DNA of 64,000 nt from Parabacteroides johnsonii DSM 18315 (GTDB lineage Bacteria; Bacteroidota; Bacteroidia; Bacteroidales; Tannerellaceae): contig NZ_CP102285.1 of NCBI RefSeq assembly GCF_025151045.1, positions 4,685,456 through 4,749,455 of the forward strand, read 5' to 3'. The first letter of the stretch is position 1, and the number at the start of each line of letters is the position of its first letter. The position numbers were made by a program, and so were the translations under genes. Under the pieces are notes generated by a model. It saw only the letters and a program-made list of their open reading frames with translations, searched no databases and was not told the DNA's origin. Positions 8,741-18,054 of the stretch are shown here, piece by piece.

Positions 8741-9592
8741 ATGAAAACGCAAATGACGGAAGAAACGAACCATAAGACCTATAAATTAGGCTTGGCTCTA
8801 AGCGGGGGAGGAGCGAAAGGTTTCGCTCATATCGGGGTTTTTAGATTACTGGAAGAATGCGGTCTGAAGCCGGATATCATCGTCGGTACAAGTGTTGGTT
8901 CGTTGATGGGCGCTTTGTTTGCCGATGGCTATACGTCCGACGAAATCAAAGAACTCTTTACTGGACGTGAGTTCTCCGAATTCGCCCAGCTGCAAATCCC
9001 GAAATCGGGGTTGTTCGACAGCAAGCGGTTCCGCTATTTCCTCCGTCGTCATTTGAGAGCTAAAACGTTTGAAGAACTGAAAACCCCTCTGGTTGTCGTG
9101 GCGACCGACCTTGACAACGGCGAGAGTCATGAGTTCCGTAGCGGCCCCATCGTAGAAGCGGTGACCGCTTCCTGTAGCATTCCGATTATCTTTAGCCCGG
9201 TCGTGATAAACGGAGTGCATTATGTTGACGGAGGTCTTTTTCATAATTTCCCGGTTTCCATCATCCGTGAAGAATGTGAGCGTATCATCGGGGTAAATGT
9301 CAGCCCCCTTGTCCCGCAAAAGTACAAGCAGACGATTTTCCATATCGCGGAACGTTCTTATCACTATATGTTCCGGGCAAACACATTGGAAGACCGCGAA
9401 ATGTGCGATGTTCTGATCGAGGCGGAGGAGTTCGGTATGTATAAGACATTCGACCTGGAAAATGTGGACGAGATCGCGGGGATCGGATATGCAGCGGCAA
9501 TCCGGGCGTTCGAGGTCGTGATAAAAGAAAATAAATATGAAACTCTGGTGAACGCTATTATGGCAAGAAGAAACAATACCCTGATGCCATAA
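8741..9592 (+). CDS. Patatin-like phospholipase family protein (RssA-like)
   Basis: A 283-residue soluble patatin-fold protein. It has the oxyanion loop SGGGAKG (residues 21-27), the nucleophile elbow GTSVGS (Ser51) and the catalytic Asp in VDGGLFHNFP (Asp163), forming the Ser-Asp dyad of patatin lipases. No signal peptide is seen, so it is probably a cytoplasmic or membrane-associated acyl hydrolase like the single-domain RssA group rather than the outer-membrane PlpD type. A CATATTTGTC sequence just upstream (about 8722-8731) may be its promoter -7 element. An alternative in-frame Met is at residue 5. The substrate is unknown. The next gene follows on the same strand after about 60 bases. 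Confidence 0.88.
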   Translation: MKTQMTEETNHKTYKLGLALSGGGAKGFAHIGVFRLLEECGLKPDIIVGTSVGSLMGALFADGYTSDEIKELFTGREFSEFAQLQIPKSGLFDSKRFRYFLRRHLRAKTFEELKTPLVVVATDLDNGESHEFRSGPIVEAVTASCSIPIIFSPVVINGVHYVDGGLFHNFPVSIIREECERIIGVNVSPLVPQKYKQTIFHIAERSYHYMFRANTLEDREMCDVLIEAEEFGMYKTFDLENVDEIAGIGYAAAIRAFEVVIKENKYETLVNAIMARRNNTLMP

Positions 9593-9650
9593 CTTTTTCC
9601 GGATGTTCCGGCGTTCACCCAAAATAGTAACTAAGTTGACAAATAGCGCG

Positions 9651-11342
9651 ATGAAACAGACAAATAAGATGGTAATATATCAGGTCTTTCCACGTTGGTT
9701 TGGAAATATGAAATCATCCCTGGTGAAGAATGGAAGTAAAGTTGAAAACGGAATAGGAAAGTTCTCGGACTTTACGCCGGTGGCTTTGTCCAAGATCAAG
9801 GAGTTGGGAACTACCCATGTGTGGTATACCGGAGTGATCGAACATGCAACGAATACCGATTATACGGCTTACCAGATACGAAAAGACCATGCGGCGGTCG
9901 TGAAGGGAAATGCCGGCTCCCCCTATGCTATCAAAGATTATTATGATATAGACCCGGACCTGGCCGATAATGTACCTGACCGTATGAAAGAATTCGAATC
10001 GCTGGTCAGAAGGACGCATGAAGCTGGAATGAAAGTAATCATCGATTTCGTACCCAACCATGTTGCCCGCCAGTATTATTCGGATGTCAAGATGGCGTAT
10101 GTGGAAGATCTGGGACAAAAAGACAATACTTCGAAAGCTTTCGATTCCAATAATAATTTCTATTATATACCGGGGCAGACCTTGCGTTTGCAGTTCGGCG
10201 CTCAACAGGAAGATTTTGAATATAGCGAATTTCCGGCGAAAGTCACGGGGAACGATTGCTTCAGTACCTGTCCCGGACAAAACGACTGGTATGAGACGGT
10301 CAAATTGAATTATGGCGTTGATTATATGAACGGCCGTACCCCGCATTTCGATCCGGTTCCCAATACATGGACGAAGATGCTGGATATCCTGCTTTTCTGG
10401 GCGGGAAAAGGGGTGGACGGTTTCCGGTGCGACATGGCGGAAATGGTTCCGGTTGAATTCTGGAACTGGGTGATCCCGAAGGTGAAACAGGTGTATGATG
10501 TTTGCTTTGTTGCCGAAGTTTATAATCCGGCAGAATATCGTAATTATATCTGGAACGGACATTTTGATTATTTGTATGATAAGGTCGGGCTGTACGATAC
10601 GGTACGGGCAGTCATGTGTAACCAGGCTCCGGCAAGTAATATCTCCGGATGTTGGCAGTCACTCGAAGGTATCCAGCATAATATGTTGAACTTCCTTGAA
10701 AACCATGACGAGCAACGTATCGCCTCTTACTTTTTTGCTGGTGATCCGCGTCCGGGAATTCCGGGGATGATCGTGTCGGCTATGATGAATACCAATCCGG
10801 TGATGATCTACAGCGGACAGGAATTAGGGGAGCCGGGAATGGACGATGAGGGTTTCAGCGGACGTGACGGGCGCACGACGATTTTTGATTATTGGAGTCT
10901 TGCCAGCTTGCGCAACTGGATAAACGAAGGGGCTTTCGATGGTGGTAAACTGACGGCTGAGCAACGGCAATTGCGCGAGGCGTATGCAAAGATTCTGAAT
11001 ATATCCAAGTCCGAACGGGTTATCACAGAAGGAGTTTTTTATGATTTGATGTATGCAAACCTGAGTAATCCGTATTTTAACTCACATCGGCAATTTGTAT
11101 TCATGCGTAAATATCAGAATGAAGTGTTGTTAGTGGTGGTCAACTTTGACAAGGCGGAGCAGACGGTACGCATCCAAATCCCCGATGAAGTATTTAAGGC
11201 ACTTGATTTCGGTGATAATAAAGCTGCTGTGCTGACCGATCTGATGACTGGAGAGAGTTGTATCAGCACACTGACGGCAGCTTGGCCTTATCAGGTGGTT
11301 GTACCTGCTTATTCCGGCCGTTTGCTGAAGTTTACTTATTGA
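9651..11342 (+). CDS. GH13 alpha-amylase family protein, cytoplasmic
   Basis: A 563-residue member of the alpha-amylase superfamily acting on alpha-1,4-glucans or maltooligosaccharides. The four conserved GH13 regions are visible: DFVPNH (132-137), GFRCDMAE with nucleophile Asp261, FVAEVY with acid/base Glu289, and ENHDEQRI with transition-state Asp353. A beta-sandwich C-domain follows. No signal peptide is present, so it acts in the cytoplasm, perhaps on glycogen or imported maltodextrin. The start at 9651 (MKQTNKMVIYQVFPRW) is chosen because YQVFPRWFG is the usual beginning of the barrel; the upstream ATG at 9603 adds 16 residues of no recognisable character. It lies 60 bases after the patatin gene. 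Subfamily and exact specificity are not certain. Confidence 0.9.
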   Translation: MKQTNKMVIYQVFPRWFGNMKSSLVKNGSKVENGIGKFSDFTPVALSKIKELGTTHVWYTGVIEHATNTDYTAYQIRKDHAAVVKGNAGSPYAIKDYYDIDPDLADNVPDRMKEFESLVRRTHEAGMKVIIDFVPNHVARQYYSDVKMAYVEDLGQKDNTSKAFDSNNNFYYIPGQTLRLQFGAQQEDFEYSEFPAKVTGNDCFSTCPGQNDWYETVKLNYGVDYMNGRTPHFDPVPNTWTKMLDILLFWAGKGVDGFRCDMAEMVPVEFWNWVIPKVKQVYDVCFVAEVYNPAEYRNYIWNGHFDYLYDKVGLYDTVRAVMCNQAPASNISGCWQSLEGIQHNMLNFLENHDEQRIASYFFAGDPRPGIPGMIVSAMMNTNPVMIYSGQELGEPGMDDEGFSGRDGRTTIFDYWSLASLRNWINEGAFDGGKLTAEQRQLREAYAKILNISKSERVITEGVFYDLMYANLSNPYFNSHRQFVFMRKYQNEVLLVVVNFDKAEQTVRIQIPDEVFKALDFGDNKAAVLTDLMTGESCISTLTAAWPYQVVVPAYSGRLLKFTY

Positions 11343-11346
11343 TTTG

Positions 11347-11425
11347 TGATTTATGATTTATGATTTATGATCTGCTCTGACCGATGTGTTTGGTAATAAA
11401 TCATAAATCATAAATCATAAATCAT
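11347..11425. repeat. Inverted 7-bp tandem repeats (TGATTTA units) between amylase gene and prs
   Basis: The left arm (11347-11370) has about three tandem TGATTTA units and the right arm (11396-11425) about four to five copies of the complement TAAATCA, so the two blocks form a long AT-rich hairpin just after the amylase stop codon. It probably ends amylase transcription, and it directly abuts the prs promoter. Tandem heptamers are prone to copy-number change by slippage. Confidence 0.7.
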
Positions 11426-11435
11426 AATTGTTTTG

Positions 11436-11443
11436 TACCTTTG
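11436..11443 (+). promoter_or_regulatory. Promoter -7 element of prs
   Basis: TACCTTTG matches the Bacteroidetes -7 consensus TAnnTTTG, with the start codon 45 bases downstream. The -33 region falls inside the AAATCAT repeats and lacks a clear TTTG. Confidence 0.6.
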
Positions 11444-11488
11444 CACCCACAATTCAAATCTATTTACTTAAGATAAATATTCGGAATA

Positions 11489-12430
11489 ATGAGTGCACAA
11501 ACTCCTTTCTTGGTGTTTTCGGGAACCAACTCCCGGTATCTTGCAGAGAAAATTTGCAATAGTCTTGGTTGTCCGCTGGGACAGATGAACATTCAACACT
11601 TTGCTGATGGAGAATTCTCCGTTTCGTACGAAGAGTCTATCCGCGGTCGTGATGTATTCCTGGTACAATCAACGTTTCCTAACTCTGATAATCTGATGGA
11701 GCTTCTCCTGATGATCGATGCTGCCAAGCGTGCTTCGGCACACTCTGTAATCGCAGTTATTCCTTATTTCGGTTGGGCACGTCAGGATAGAAAAGACAAG
11801 CCACGTGTGTCTATCGGCGCCAAGCTGATTGCAGACATGCTGAGTACTGCCGGTATTGACCGCTTGATTACGATGGACCTGCATGCTGATCAGATTCAGG
11901 GATTCTTTAATGTTCCGGTTGACCACTTGTATGCATCTTCCATTTTCCTGGATTACATTAAAACATCTTTGCCTCTGGATAATCTGTGTATCGCTACACC
12001 GGACGTTGGAGGTACTAAACGTGCCAGCAGTTATTCCAAATATCTGGGTTTACCGATGGTTATTTGCCACAAGTCACGTCTGCGTGCCAATGAAGTAGCA
12101 GAAATGCGTATTATCGGTGATGTAGAGGGCTTGGATGTCCTTTTGATCGACGATATGGTGGATACGGCCGGTACCATTACGAAGGCTGCCAACCTGATGC
12201 TTGAAAACGGAGCCAAATCCGTGCGTGCCATCGCCAGTCATGCCGTTATGTCCGACCCGGCTTCTACGCGTGTAGACCAGTCTGCTTTGACTGAAATGAT
12301 CTTTACCGACTCTATCCCTTATGCAAAGAAATGCGAAAAGGTGAAAGTGTTGTCTGTTGCCGATATGTTTGCCGAAGCTATCCGTCGTGTATGTAGCGGT
12401 GAATCTATCAGCTCTCTGTATGCTATTTAA
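11489..12430 (+). CDS. prs: Ribose-phosphate pyrophosphokinase (PRPP synthetase)
   Basis: Makes 5-phosphoribosyl 1-pyrophosphate from ribose 5-phosphate and ATP, the precursor of nucleotides, histidine, tryptophan and NAD. The 313-residue length is typical of class I enzymes. Motifs: FSGTNSRYLAEKI at the N-terminus, the ATP-binding flexible region with FGWARQDRKDKPR, LHADQIQGFF, and the PRPP-binding loop DVLLIDDMVDTAGT. It has its own promoter. The 3' end is only 22 bases from the left end of an IS1182-family element, whose terminal hairpin now provides the transcription stop. Confidence 0.97.
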   Translation: MSAQTPFLVFSGTNSRYLAEKICNSLGCPLGQMNIQHFADGEFSVSYEESIRGRDVFLVQSTFPNSDNLMELLLMIDAAKRASAHSVIAVIPYFGWARQDRKDKPRVSIGAKLIADMLSTAGIDRLITMDLHADQIQGFFNVPVDHLYASSIFLDYIKTSLPLDNLCIATPDVGGTKRASSYSKYLGLPMVICHKSRLRANEVAEMRIIGDVEGLDVLLIDDMVDTAGTITKAANLMLENGAKSVRAIASHAVMSDPASTRVDQSALTEMIFTDSIPYAKKCEKVKVLSVADMFAEAIRRVCSGESISSLYAI

Positions 12431-12520
12431 TGAGTTTATAATATCAAAAGAAGGGGGTGTGTCAAAATTCCCCCTTTCTTTTTTTATGCTGGCCAACATA
12501 TAAAGTAAAGTCTAAAAAAA

Positions 12521-12661
12521 ATTGTTTTGTATAAAATAAAATTGTTCCTTTGCAAAGTCACTCGTTTTAAGAGATATTATAAGTAGAGAGTAACCAAGCA
12601 AAAGAAGCCTTGACTATACGGGATGTGTAGCTTGACAACTTATCGTGTCAGGCTTTTTTTG
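12521..12661 (+). ncRNA. Predicted short RNA in the IS1182 leader
   Basis: A promoter-like pair (ATTG 12521-12524, 20-bp spacer, TTCCTTTG 12545-12552) would start an RNA near 12559. A stem built from AAGCC (12605-12609) plus adjacent TGAC and the matching GTCA-GGCTT (ending about 12655), followed by a run of T, would end it near 12660. The RNA would be about 100 nt, with no ORF of note. It could also be the first part of a longer transposase leader in which this hairpin acts as an attenuator. Confidence 0.4.
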
Positions 12662-12662
12662 T

Positions 12663-12760
12663 AATATGGGATTGACAAGGATAAATAATAATATAATAAT
12701 GACAGCCGAAACTTTAATTATGACGAGGAGCGTGTCCCATATTTGGGGCGCGCTCCTTTT
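12663..12760 (+). promoter_or_regulatory. Attenuator-like alternative hairpins upstream of the IS1182 transposase
   Basis: A strong terminator is formed by GGAGCGTGTCCC (12727-12738) and GGGGCGCGCTCC (12745-12756) followed by TTTT. Its 5' arm and loop contain TCCCATATT (12735-12743), which is exactly complementary to AATATGGGA at 12663-12671. The two pairings exclude each other, as in terminator/antiterminator switches. It lies 140 bases before the transposase start. The structures are seen in sequence; a switching role is inference. Confidence 0.45.
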
Positions 12761-12807
12761 GTAAAAGCCGGTATTCCCACAGCAGTCTTATTCTTTTTAT
12801 AAGATAT

Positions 12808-12864
12808 GAAAATCAAGTTATTTATCTTGATTTTCTATTGCAAGAACTTGCCCAAGTTCTGATA
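12808..12864 (+). repeat. Two small perfect hairpins before the IS1182 transposase start
   Basis: GAAAATCAAG (12808-12817) pairs with CTTGATTTTC (12826-12835), and AGAACTTG pairs with CAAGTTCT around CC immediately after (about 12842-12860). Neither has a following T-run. They lie within 100 bases of the transposase ATG and may be transposase-binding or translation-limiting structures. Confidence 0.4.
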
Positions 12865-12899
12865 TTTTTGTAATTTAGTGACAAATAAACGCTTGCAAG

Positions 12900-14567
12900 A
12901 TGCCAGAAAATTTACACTTCAGAAGTTATGATCCCGATCAAACGCTACTTTTTCCCCAGAGGATCGACCGGGATATCCCTAAGGATGATCCTGTACGTAT
13001 CCTCAAGTCGGTTATCGAGAGCCTGGACCTGTCAGGTTTCAAGAAACTATACCATGAGCGTGGCCGCAGCCCTTATCATCCCAAAATGATGCTCATGGTA
13101 ATCCTTTATAGTTACATGAATAACGTATACTCATGCCGAAAAATAGAGAAACTCCTATACCGGGACATCTATTATATCTGGCTGTCGGGATATCAGAAGC
13201 CTGACTTCGCTACCATCAACCGTTTCCGTAACCGTGTCAAGAATGAGATCGGACATATATTCACCCTCTTAGTGTTGATATTGGTAGAGAAAGGTTTTGT
13301 CACGCTTGAGGTCGAGTACCTTGACGGGACGAAGATAGAATCCAAGGCGAACAAGTATACCTTCGTATGGCGCAAGAGCGTGGAAAGGAACCGTGAGAAG
13401 CTGTTGGAGAAAATCCGTGTGTTACTCCAGCAGATCAACGAGCAGATGGCACAAGACAAGGCGGCCGATGTTGACACCTTGGAGCTTACCCCCCAGACAT
13501 TGTGCGAGATCTCCAAGGAATTCAAGGAGGCACTCGGTTCGGCACCTGAGGCAAAGACAAAGGAAGAGAAGGCCGCGCAAAGAGGAAAGAACAAGATGTT
13601 CAAAGAATTGGAGAGGCATGGCGAGAAGCTAGCGGAATATAACAGCCGCCTGGAACAGATGGAAGGCCGCAATTCCATCTCCAAGACCGATCCCTCGGCC
13701 ACATTCATGCGCATGAAGGAAGACGCCATGTGTAATGGACAAACCAAGCCCGGTTACAACTTGCAGATATCCTCCGAGAACCAATTCATCACAGACTTCG
13801 CCCTCTTTCCGAACCCGACCGACACGCTGACCTTCATACCATTCCTTGGCTCTTTCCCGGGCCGTTACGGTCGTTTCCCAAAAAGGGTCGTCGCCGACTC
13901 CGGATACGGCTCGGAAGAGAACTACCGTTTCATGGACGAAGCCGGCATTGAGGGGTTCGTCAAATACAATCGTTTCCATTTGGAACACCGTCCCCGCTAT
14001 AAACCTGACACCTTTCATCCCGACAGCCTCTATTATAATGAGGAAGGAGATTATTACATATGCCCGATGGGGCAGCGCATGTCCCGGACCGGTACGCTAC
14101 AAACCCGGACGGAGGGCGGTTATATCTCCCAGAGCGCCTGTTATCGCGCCATACGATGCAAGGGGTGTCCCTTGCGCTGCCTCTGTTACAAGGCCAAGGC
14201 CAACCAGAGGACGATCAGGGTCAATCACCGGCTTAATGCCTATAAACGAAAGGCCTGTGAATTATTGACTTCAGAAGAAGGGATCAAGGAAAGGGGGAGG
14301 CGGTGCATTGAACCGGAGGCAGTCTTCGGACAGATGAAGTCCACTATGGCTTACCGCCGTTTCAGGCATATGGGAAAAGACAAGGTCGTGATGGATTTTA
14401 CCTTCTTTGCCATAGCCTTCAATATAAAGAAACTATGTTCAATGATGAGAAAAGTGGACAAAAAGGGAAGAAAAACGTCTTCTTATGGAAAATTCGTAGT
14501 TATTTTTATTTGTTACATGCATAAACTGGAAATATGCCAGGATAAGTTTGAAAAAATGACGGCATAA
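12900..14567 (+). CDS. IS1182-family transposase
   Basis: An intact 555-residue DDE transposase. The N-terminal DUF772 region (DPVRILKSVIESLDLSGF, YHPKMMLMVILYSYMNNVYS, DFATINRFRNRV) is typical of IS1182, as are LDGTKIESKANKYTFVW, a charged coiled coil at about 160-260, and VVADSGYGSEENYRFM. Near the C-terminus is a Cys-rich segment (CKGCPLRCLCYKAKA), then EPEAVFGQMKSTMAYRRFRHMG with the last catalytic Glu. The start codon is preceded by weak ribosome-binding sequence only, as is usual in this phylum. It is bounded by 19-bp inverted repeats and appears functional. Confidence 0.95.
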   Translation: MPENLHFRSYDPDQTLLFPQRIDRDIPKDDPVRILKSVIESLDLSGFKKLYHERGRSPYHPKMMLMVILYSYMNNVYSCRKIEKLLYRDIYYIWLSGYQKPDFATINRFRNRVKNEIGHIFTLLVLILVEKGFVTLEVEYLDGTKIESKANKYTFVWRKSVERNREKLLEKIRVLLQQINEQMAQDKAADVDTLELTPQTLCEISKEFKEALGSAPEAKTKEEKAAQRGKNKMFKELERHGEKLAEYNSRLEQMEGRNSISKTDPSATFMRMKEDAMCNGQTKPGYNLQISSENQFITDFALFPNPTDTLTFIPFLGSFPGRYGRFPKRVVADSGYGSEENYRFMDEAGIEGFVKYNRFHLEHRPRYKPDTFHPDSLYYNEEGDYYICPMGQRMSRTGTLQTRTEGGYISQSACYRAIRCKGCPLRCLCYKAKANQRTIRVNHRLNAYKRKACELLTSEEGIKERGRRCIEPEAVFGQMKSTMAYRRFRHMGKDKVVMDFTFFAIAFNIKKLCSMMRKVDKKGRKTSSYGKFVVIFICYMHKLEICQDKFEKMTA

Positions 14568-14684
14568 TCAAATTTATTGCTGTATAGACACAAAAAAGAG
14601 GCTGCACATAATCAGGAATTATGACACACCCCCTTTTTTATTGTTCGCCCGGCACGAACCCTTTCCGGTGGGGGAAACACCGGC

Positions 14685-15761
14685 CTATTTTTCTTCATCG
14701 ATAATCATGCCGCTACCGAGGCAAAGACGATGGTCTTTGTCGTAGACTACTCCGTACTGTCCAGGAGCGATTCCCTGGATTTTGTTGTCGGATTCGATGC
14801 GGTACAAGTCTCCGATGCGACGGATGCGGCCGTGTGTGAAGTCCGGTGTGTGACGGATCTTGAAAGTGATCTCTTTCTCGTCCTCAAATTCTCCCCATGG
14901 ATCTTCGGTGATGAAGTCGAAGCCGTGCATGTTGATAATCTTGCCATACTGTGTTTCCGGATCATAACCGTTGGAAACATAGATAACGTTCCGCTTGATA
15001 TCTTTTTTGATGACGAACCAGGGTCCGCCGCTCAAACCTAACCCCTTGCGCTGTCCGATGGTGTGGAACCAGTAGCCGTTGTGTTTGCCCAATACCTTAC
15101 CGGTTTCCAGTTCGACGATCTTTCCTGTCCGTTTTCCTAAATAACGCTCGATAAAGTCATTATAATTGATCTTGCCTAAGAAACAGATTCCCTGACTGTC
15201 TTTCCGTTTAGCACTCGGCAGTTTTTGTTGTTCGGCTATGGCTCGGACTTCGCTTTTCATGAGATGTCCGATCGGGAACATTAATTTCTGTATTTGCAAA
15301 CGAGTGATTTGGCCGAGGAAGTCGGTCTGGTCTTTTACCGGGTCCTTGGCGGTGGAAAGCCATACCTTACCGTCTATTTCGGTTGTCGTGGCGTAATGGC
15401 CGGTTGCTATTTTATCGAAATCCTTTCCCCATTTCTCTTCAAAGCAGCCGAATTTGATATATTTATTGCACATCATATCCGGGTTGGGGGTGAGTCCGCG
15501 TTTTACGGAATCGATGGTATAGCTCACGACACGATCCCAATATTCGTCATGCAAAGAGACGATTTCAAACCGGCAACCGTACTTCTTGGCGATATAGGAG
15601 GTGATCTCGATATCTTCTTCGGCGGGACAGTCTATATATCCATCTTTATCTTCCATGCCGATGCGGATATAGAAAATGGTAGGATCGTATCCTGCCTCTT
15701 TCAACTGGTGAACAACTACGGAGCTATCCACTCCTCCCGAAACTAATGCTGCAATTTCCAT
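14685..15761 (-). CDS. mnmA: tRNA-specific 2-thiouridylase MnmA
   Basis: Adds sulfur to U34 of tRNA-Lys, -Glu and -Gln using ATP activation. The 358-residue protein starts [17 protein letters not shown], containing the PP-loop SGGVDS. The two catalytic cysteines are in [13 protein letters not shown] and DSQGICFLG. The C-terminal beta-barrel has [18 protein letters not shown] and [10 protein letters not shown], both family signatures. The start at 15761 is preferred over 15809, which would add 16 non-conserved residues before the PP-loop strand. It is convergent with the IS1182 element; a CCGGTG/CACCGG hairpin follows its stop at about 14665-14685. Confidence 0.95.
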   Translation of the reverse strand: MEIAALVSGGVDSSVVVHQLKEAGYDPTIFYIRIGMEDKDGYIDCPAEEDIEITSYIAKKYGCRFEIVSLHDEYWDRVVSYTIDSVKRGLTPNPDMMCNKYIKFGCFEEKWGKDFDKIATGHYATTTEIDGKVWLSTAKDPVKDQTDFLGQITRLQIQKLMFPIGHLMKSEVRAIAEQQKLPSAKRKDSQGICFLGKINYNDFIERYLGKRTGKIVELETGKVLGKHNGYWFHTIGQRKGLGLSGGPWFVIKKDIKRNVIYVSNGYDPETQYGKIINMHGFDFITEDPWGEFEDEKEITFKIRHTPDFTHGRIRRIGDLYRIESDNKIQGIAPGQYGVVYDKDHRLCLGSGMIIDEEK

Positions 15762-15903
15762 ATTTTTACAGTGAATAAGAATTGTACAAAGGTACGGTAA
15801 ATTTTTCAATTAAAACAGGAGAGAAGCATTGGCTACTTCGGCATTGATATCAAAAGTTTGATTATGGAATTCATGAAAGAAAACACAATAAAATCATGTA
15901 TTC

Positions 15904-18054
15904 TTATTTACCACCCCAATCTTCCCACTGAGATTTACCAAAACCATATTTAGCTCTAAGCGAACGCATCTGACTTTGGATATACTTACGCTTTGAATCG
16001 TCATAAGGATCTGTACCTGTACTCATTCTAATTAACTGAGTTTCCCAATTACGATATGTGTGATCATTTGTAATTTTATCCCTTTGAGAAGGACCGCTTT
16101 TCTGAAATTTTCCAGTTTTTGTTGATCGGGAAGCCGGAGCTGAGAAAGTAGCGGAACTTCCCCCTTCTTCCAAATGTTGAATTAAAGCAATTTGACGTTC
16201 TATACGTTGATTAATATTTCGGAGTTCAACGCGGTTGTCTGTTGTTTCACGGAGATGTCGATCTGCTGCACCTCTTCCATAATTACCCTGACCAGGTCGT
16301 ACTTGCCCATGATTCATTCTCAAAGAAGTTCCTGCTCTTCGTATTTGTTTCGAGCCTTCAGAAGAAATAGTCCTTTGTGTATTCTTGCTTCTTGCAATTA
16401 TAGCTTCACGTTGAACATAAAGCTGTTGAAGTTTTTGTTTTTCTTTTTCGATTTGAGAAGCAGAGGTTGCTTTAACTTGCATATTTTCAAAATCGTATAT
16501 ATCTTCGTTTACAGAAGCTGACTCACTACTTTTCAACGCAGTCGTAGCTAATTCTTCAGCTGTAAGCGACCTGCCTTCGTTAAGAGCAGTTACGGCTGTT
16601 TCATCCCCTTCGATTGCCGCATAAGTTGTCGCAGCAACTCCAACAAAGGTACCAGCCGTTTCGAGCCCGCTAATGACTTTATCCCAGCGTCGTGATTTTT
16701 GATCTTTTCTAGCTTGTTTATAATTGGCCGTGATCTGTTCGTTCTCAGGAGCAAGTTCGTGAGCTAATTTCAACTTACTCATCCCTTCACTATAAGCTTC
16801 AGACTTCAATTCCAAAAGTCCGAAATTATTATATGCCATTGCAAATGTCGGTTCAATTTTTATGATACGAGCATACAACTGACGTGCCCGTTGTGTGTCT
16901 CCATTCTTTTCAGCCGTTTCTCCTAAAACATACAACCTTTGTATAAACTCAGGATCAATTGTCCCGTCTTCTGTCACTGTTCCGGTTTCGTTATCTACCC
17001 AAATAGGAGCAGTCCCATCGGCAAATCCACCAATCAAATCGAATCCGGTAAAAGCACGAATCAGCCCGTCTATTCCATAAAATCCGTAATGTTCTTTTTC
17101 TTGTACCACGAATGCATGGCCGTTTCTGTCGTATGTAATATCTTCATATTCGCATGGAACAATAATTCTTCCGAAGCTATCTCCCACACCACAAAGACTA
17201 TCTTTGGCAAACAATAAGAAAAAGCCATCATTTATCTGTTCAATGCCAATGTATTCTGGTTTGAATAACCAAATGCTGTCTTTTTCTGAAATCCGAGCGC
17301 CATAGAAAGATCCCTTTTGTTCAAAAAACGGTTGATCATCCGGAGCAATAAGTCCTTTACTGAATTCTACCTCCTTACTATCAACTTTTGCGCCTATCGA
17401 ATCGAGCCGTTGTGTCAGAACCGAATAAACACCACTGTCTAATTTTGCTTTCACATCTTTTACTGCCTGTCGATAGTCTTTATTGGATACAGGGACAGTT
17501 GTCATTGCTTCTTCTAATTGATAGGTACAGGGAACTACCAATTCACCATTTAGATCAATTGTACCATACTTACCTTCCATCTTTACAGAAGCTAAACCAT
17601 TATCTTTAAAAGAATCAGCCCATTCGTAACGATTGGGAATCACAAGATTACCCAGTTTGTCAATAAAACCATATTTTCCTTCTATCATCACCGGCGCCAA
17701 ACCATAATTGAATTTAGTCAATTTTTTTGCCTTATATATAGGAGGTATAACGAACTGATTAGAAGAGTTTATAAATCCCATTCGCCCCTCCATAATGACA
17801 GCTGTCAATCCTTCATCAAAATTTTTAGCCGCCTGATCATACTGAGGCGGTATCGCCCAATTATACGCCAAGCGATCTTTTTTGCCCCAGATGAGCGAAG
17901 TTCCCAATCCAACCGCACTAAATGCCGAGGTTGCAGTCAAACGGGTTGGTAAAAACATGCGTGAAGTCTTTGATTTGTTATAGGTATATCCCCACTTTTT
18001 GGTAGCAGGATTGAGTAAGCAATAATTGATTTGAATTTTCTTCAGCAATAACAT
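15904..18054 (-). CDS. WG-repeat and TPR protein, apparent frameshift near the N-terminus
   Basis: The frame encodes 716 residues. The N-terminal half contains several WG (KWGYIN-type) repeats: NPATKKWGY, MEGRMGFINSSNQFVIPPIY, IEGKYGFIDKLGNLVIP, MEGKYGTIDLNGELVVP, CGVGDSFGRIIVPCEYE. One or two TPR motifs follow (ARQLYARIIKIEPTFAMAYNNFGLLELKSE), then a Gln/Arg/Ser-rich coiled-coil region to DWGGK. WG-repeat proteins are usually secreted or surface-exposed with no defined activity. The frame as it stands begins MLLLKKIQINY with no signal peptide, yet a perfect signal peptide lies just upstream in another frame (start 18103). One base too many near 18016 would explain this. An upstream TACATTTG on the minus strand (about 18165-18175) is a likely promoter element. 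Confidence 0.72.
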   Translation of the reverse strand: MLLLKKIQINYCLLNPATKKWGYTYNKSKTSRMFLPTRLTATSAFSAVGLGTSLIWGKKDRLAYNWAIPPQYDQAAKNFDEGLTAVIMEGRMGFINSSNQFVIPPIYKAKKLTKFNYGLAPVMIEGKYGFIDKLGNLVIPNRYEWADSFKDNGLASVKMEGKYGTIDLNGELVVPCTYQLEEAMTTVPVSNKDYRQAVKDVKAKLDSGVYSVLTQRLDSIGAKVDSKEVEFSKGLIAPDDQPFFEQKGSFYGARISEKDSIWLFKPEYIGIEQINDGFFLLFAKDSLCGVGDSFGRIIVPCEYEDITYDRNGHAFVVQEKEHYGFYGIDGLIRAFTGFDLIGGFADGTAPIWVDNETGTVTEDGTIDPEFIQRLYVLGETAEKNGDTQRARQLYARIIKIEPTFAMAYNNFGLLELKSEAYSEGMSKLKLAHELAPENEQITANYKQARKDQKSRRWDKVISGLETAGTFVGVAATTYAAIEGDETAVTALNEGRSLTAEELATTALKSSESASVNEDIYDFENMQVKATSASQIEKEKQKLQQLYVQREAIIARSKNTQRTISSEGSKQIRRAGTSLRMNHGQVRPGQGNYGRGAADRHLRETTDNRVELRNINQRIERQIALIQHLEEGGSSATFSAPASRSTKTGKFQKSGPSQRDKITNDHTYRNWETQLIRMSTGTDPYDDSKRKYIQSQMRSLRAKYGFGKSQWEDWGGK

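Larger units (their letters stand above)
12453..14633 (+). mobile_element. IS1182-family insertion sequence, about 2.18 kb
   Basis: The ends are near-perfect 19-bp inverted repeats: GGGGGTGTGTCAAAATTCC at 12453-12471 and the complement of GGGGGTGTGTCATAATTCC at 14633-14615. Between them is one intact IS1182 transposase and an unusually long 430-bp leader with a predicted short RNA and an attenuator-like hairpin pair. The left end also forms a terminator (AAGGGGG 12451-12457 with CCCCCTT 12470-12476, then a T-rich tract), and the right end has a comparable structure. The element separates prs from the convergent mnmA. No clear target duplication was found. Intact repeats and ORF suggest a recent, possibly active copy. 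Confidence 0.88.

Noticed and set aside
12545..12760. 6S RNA or another known Bacteroidales RNA family
   Set aside because: The predicted transcript is too short, lacks the long central bubble of 6S RNA and lies inside an insertion sequence.
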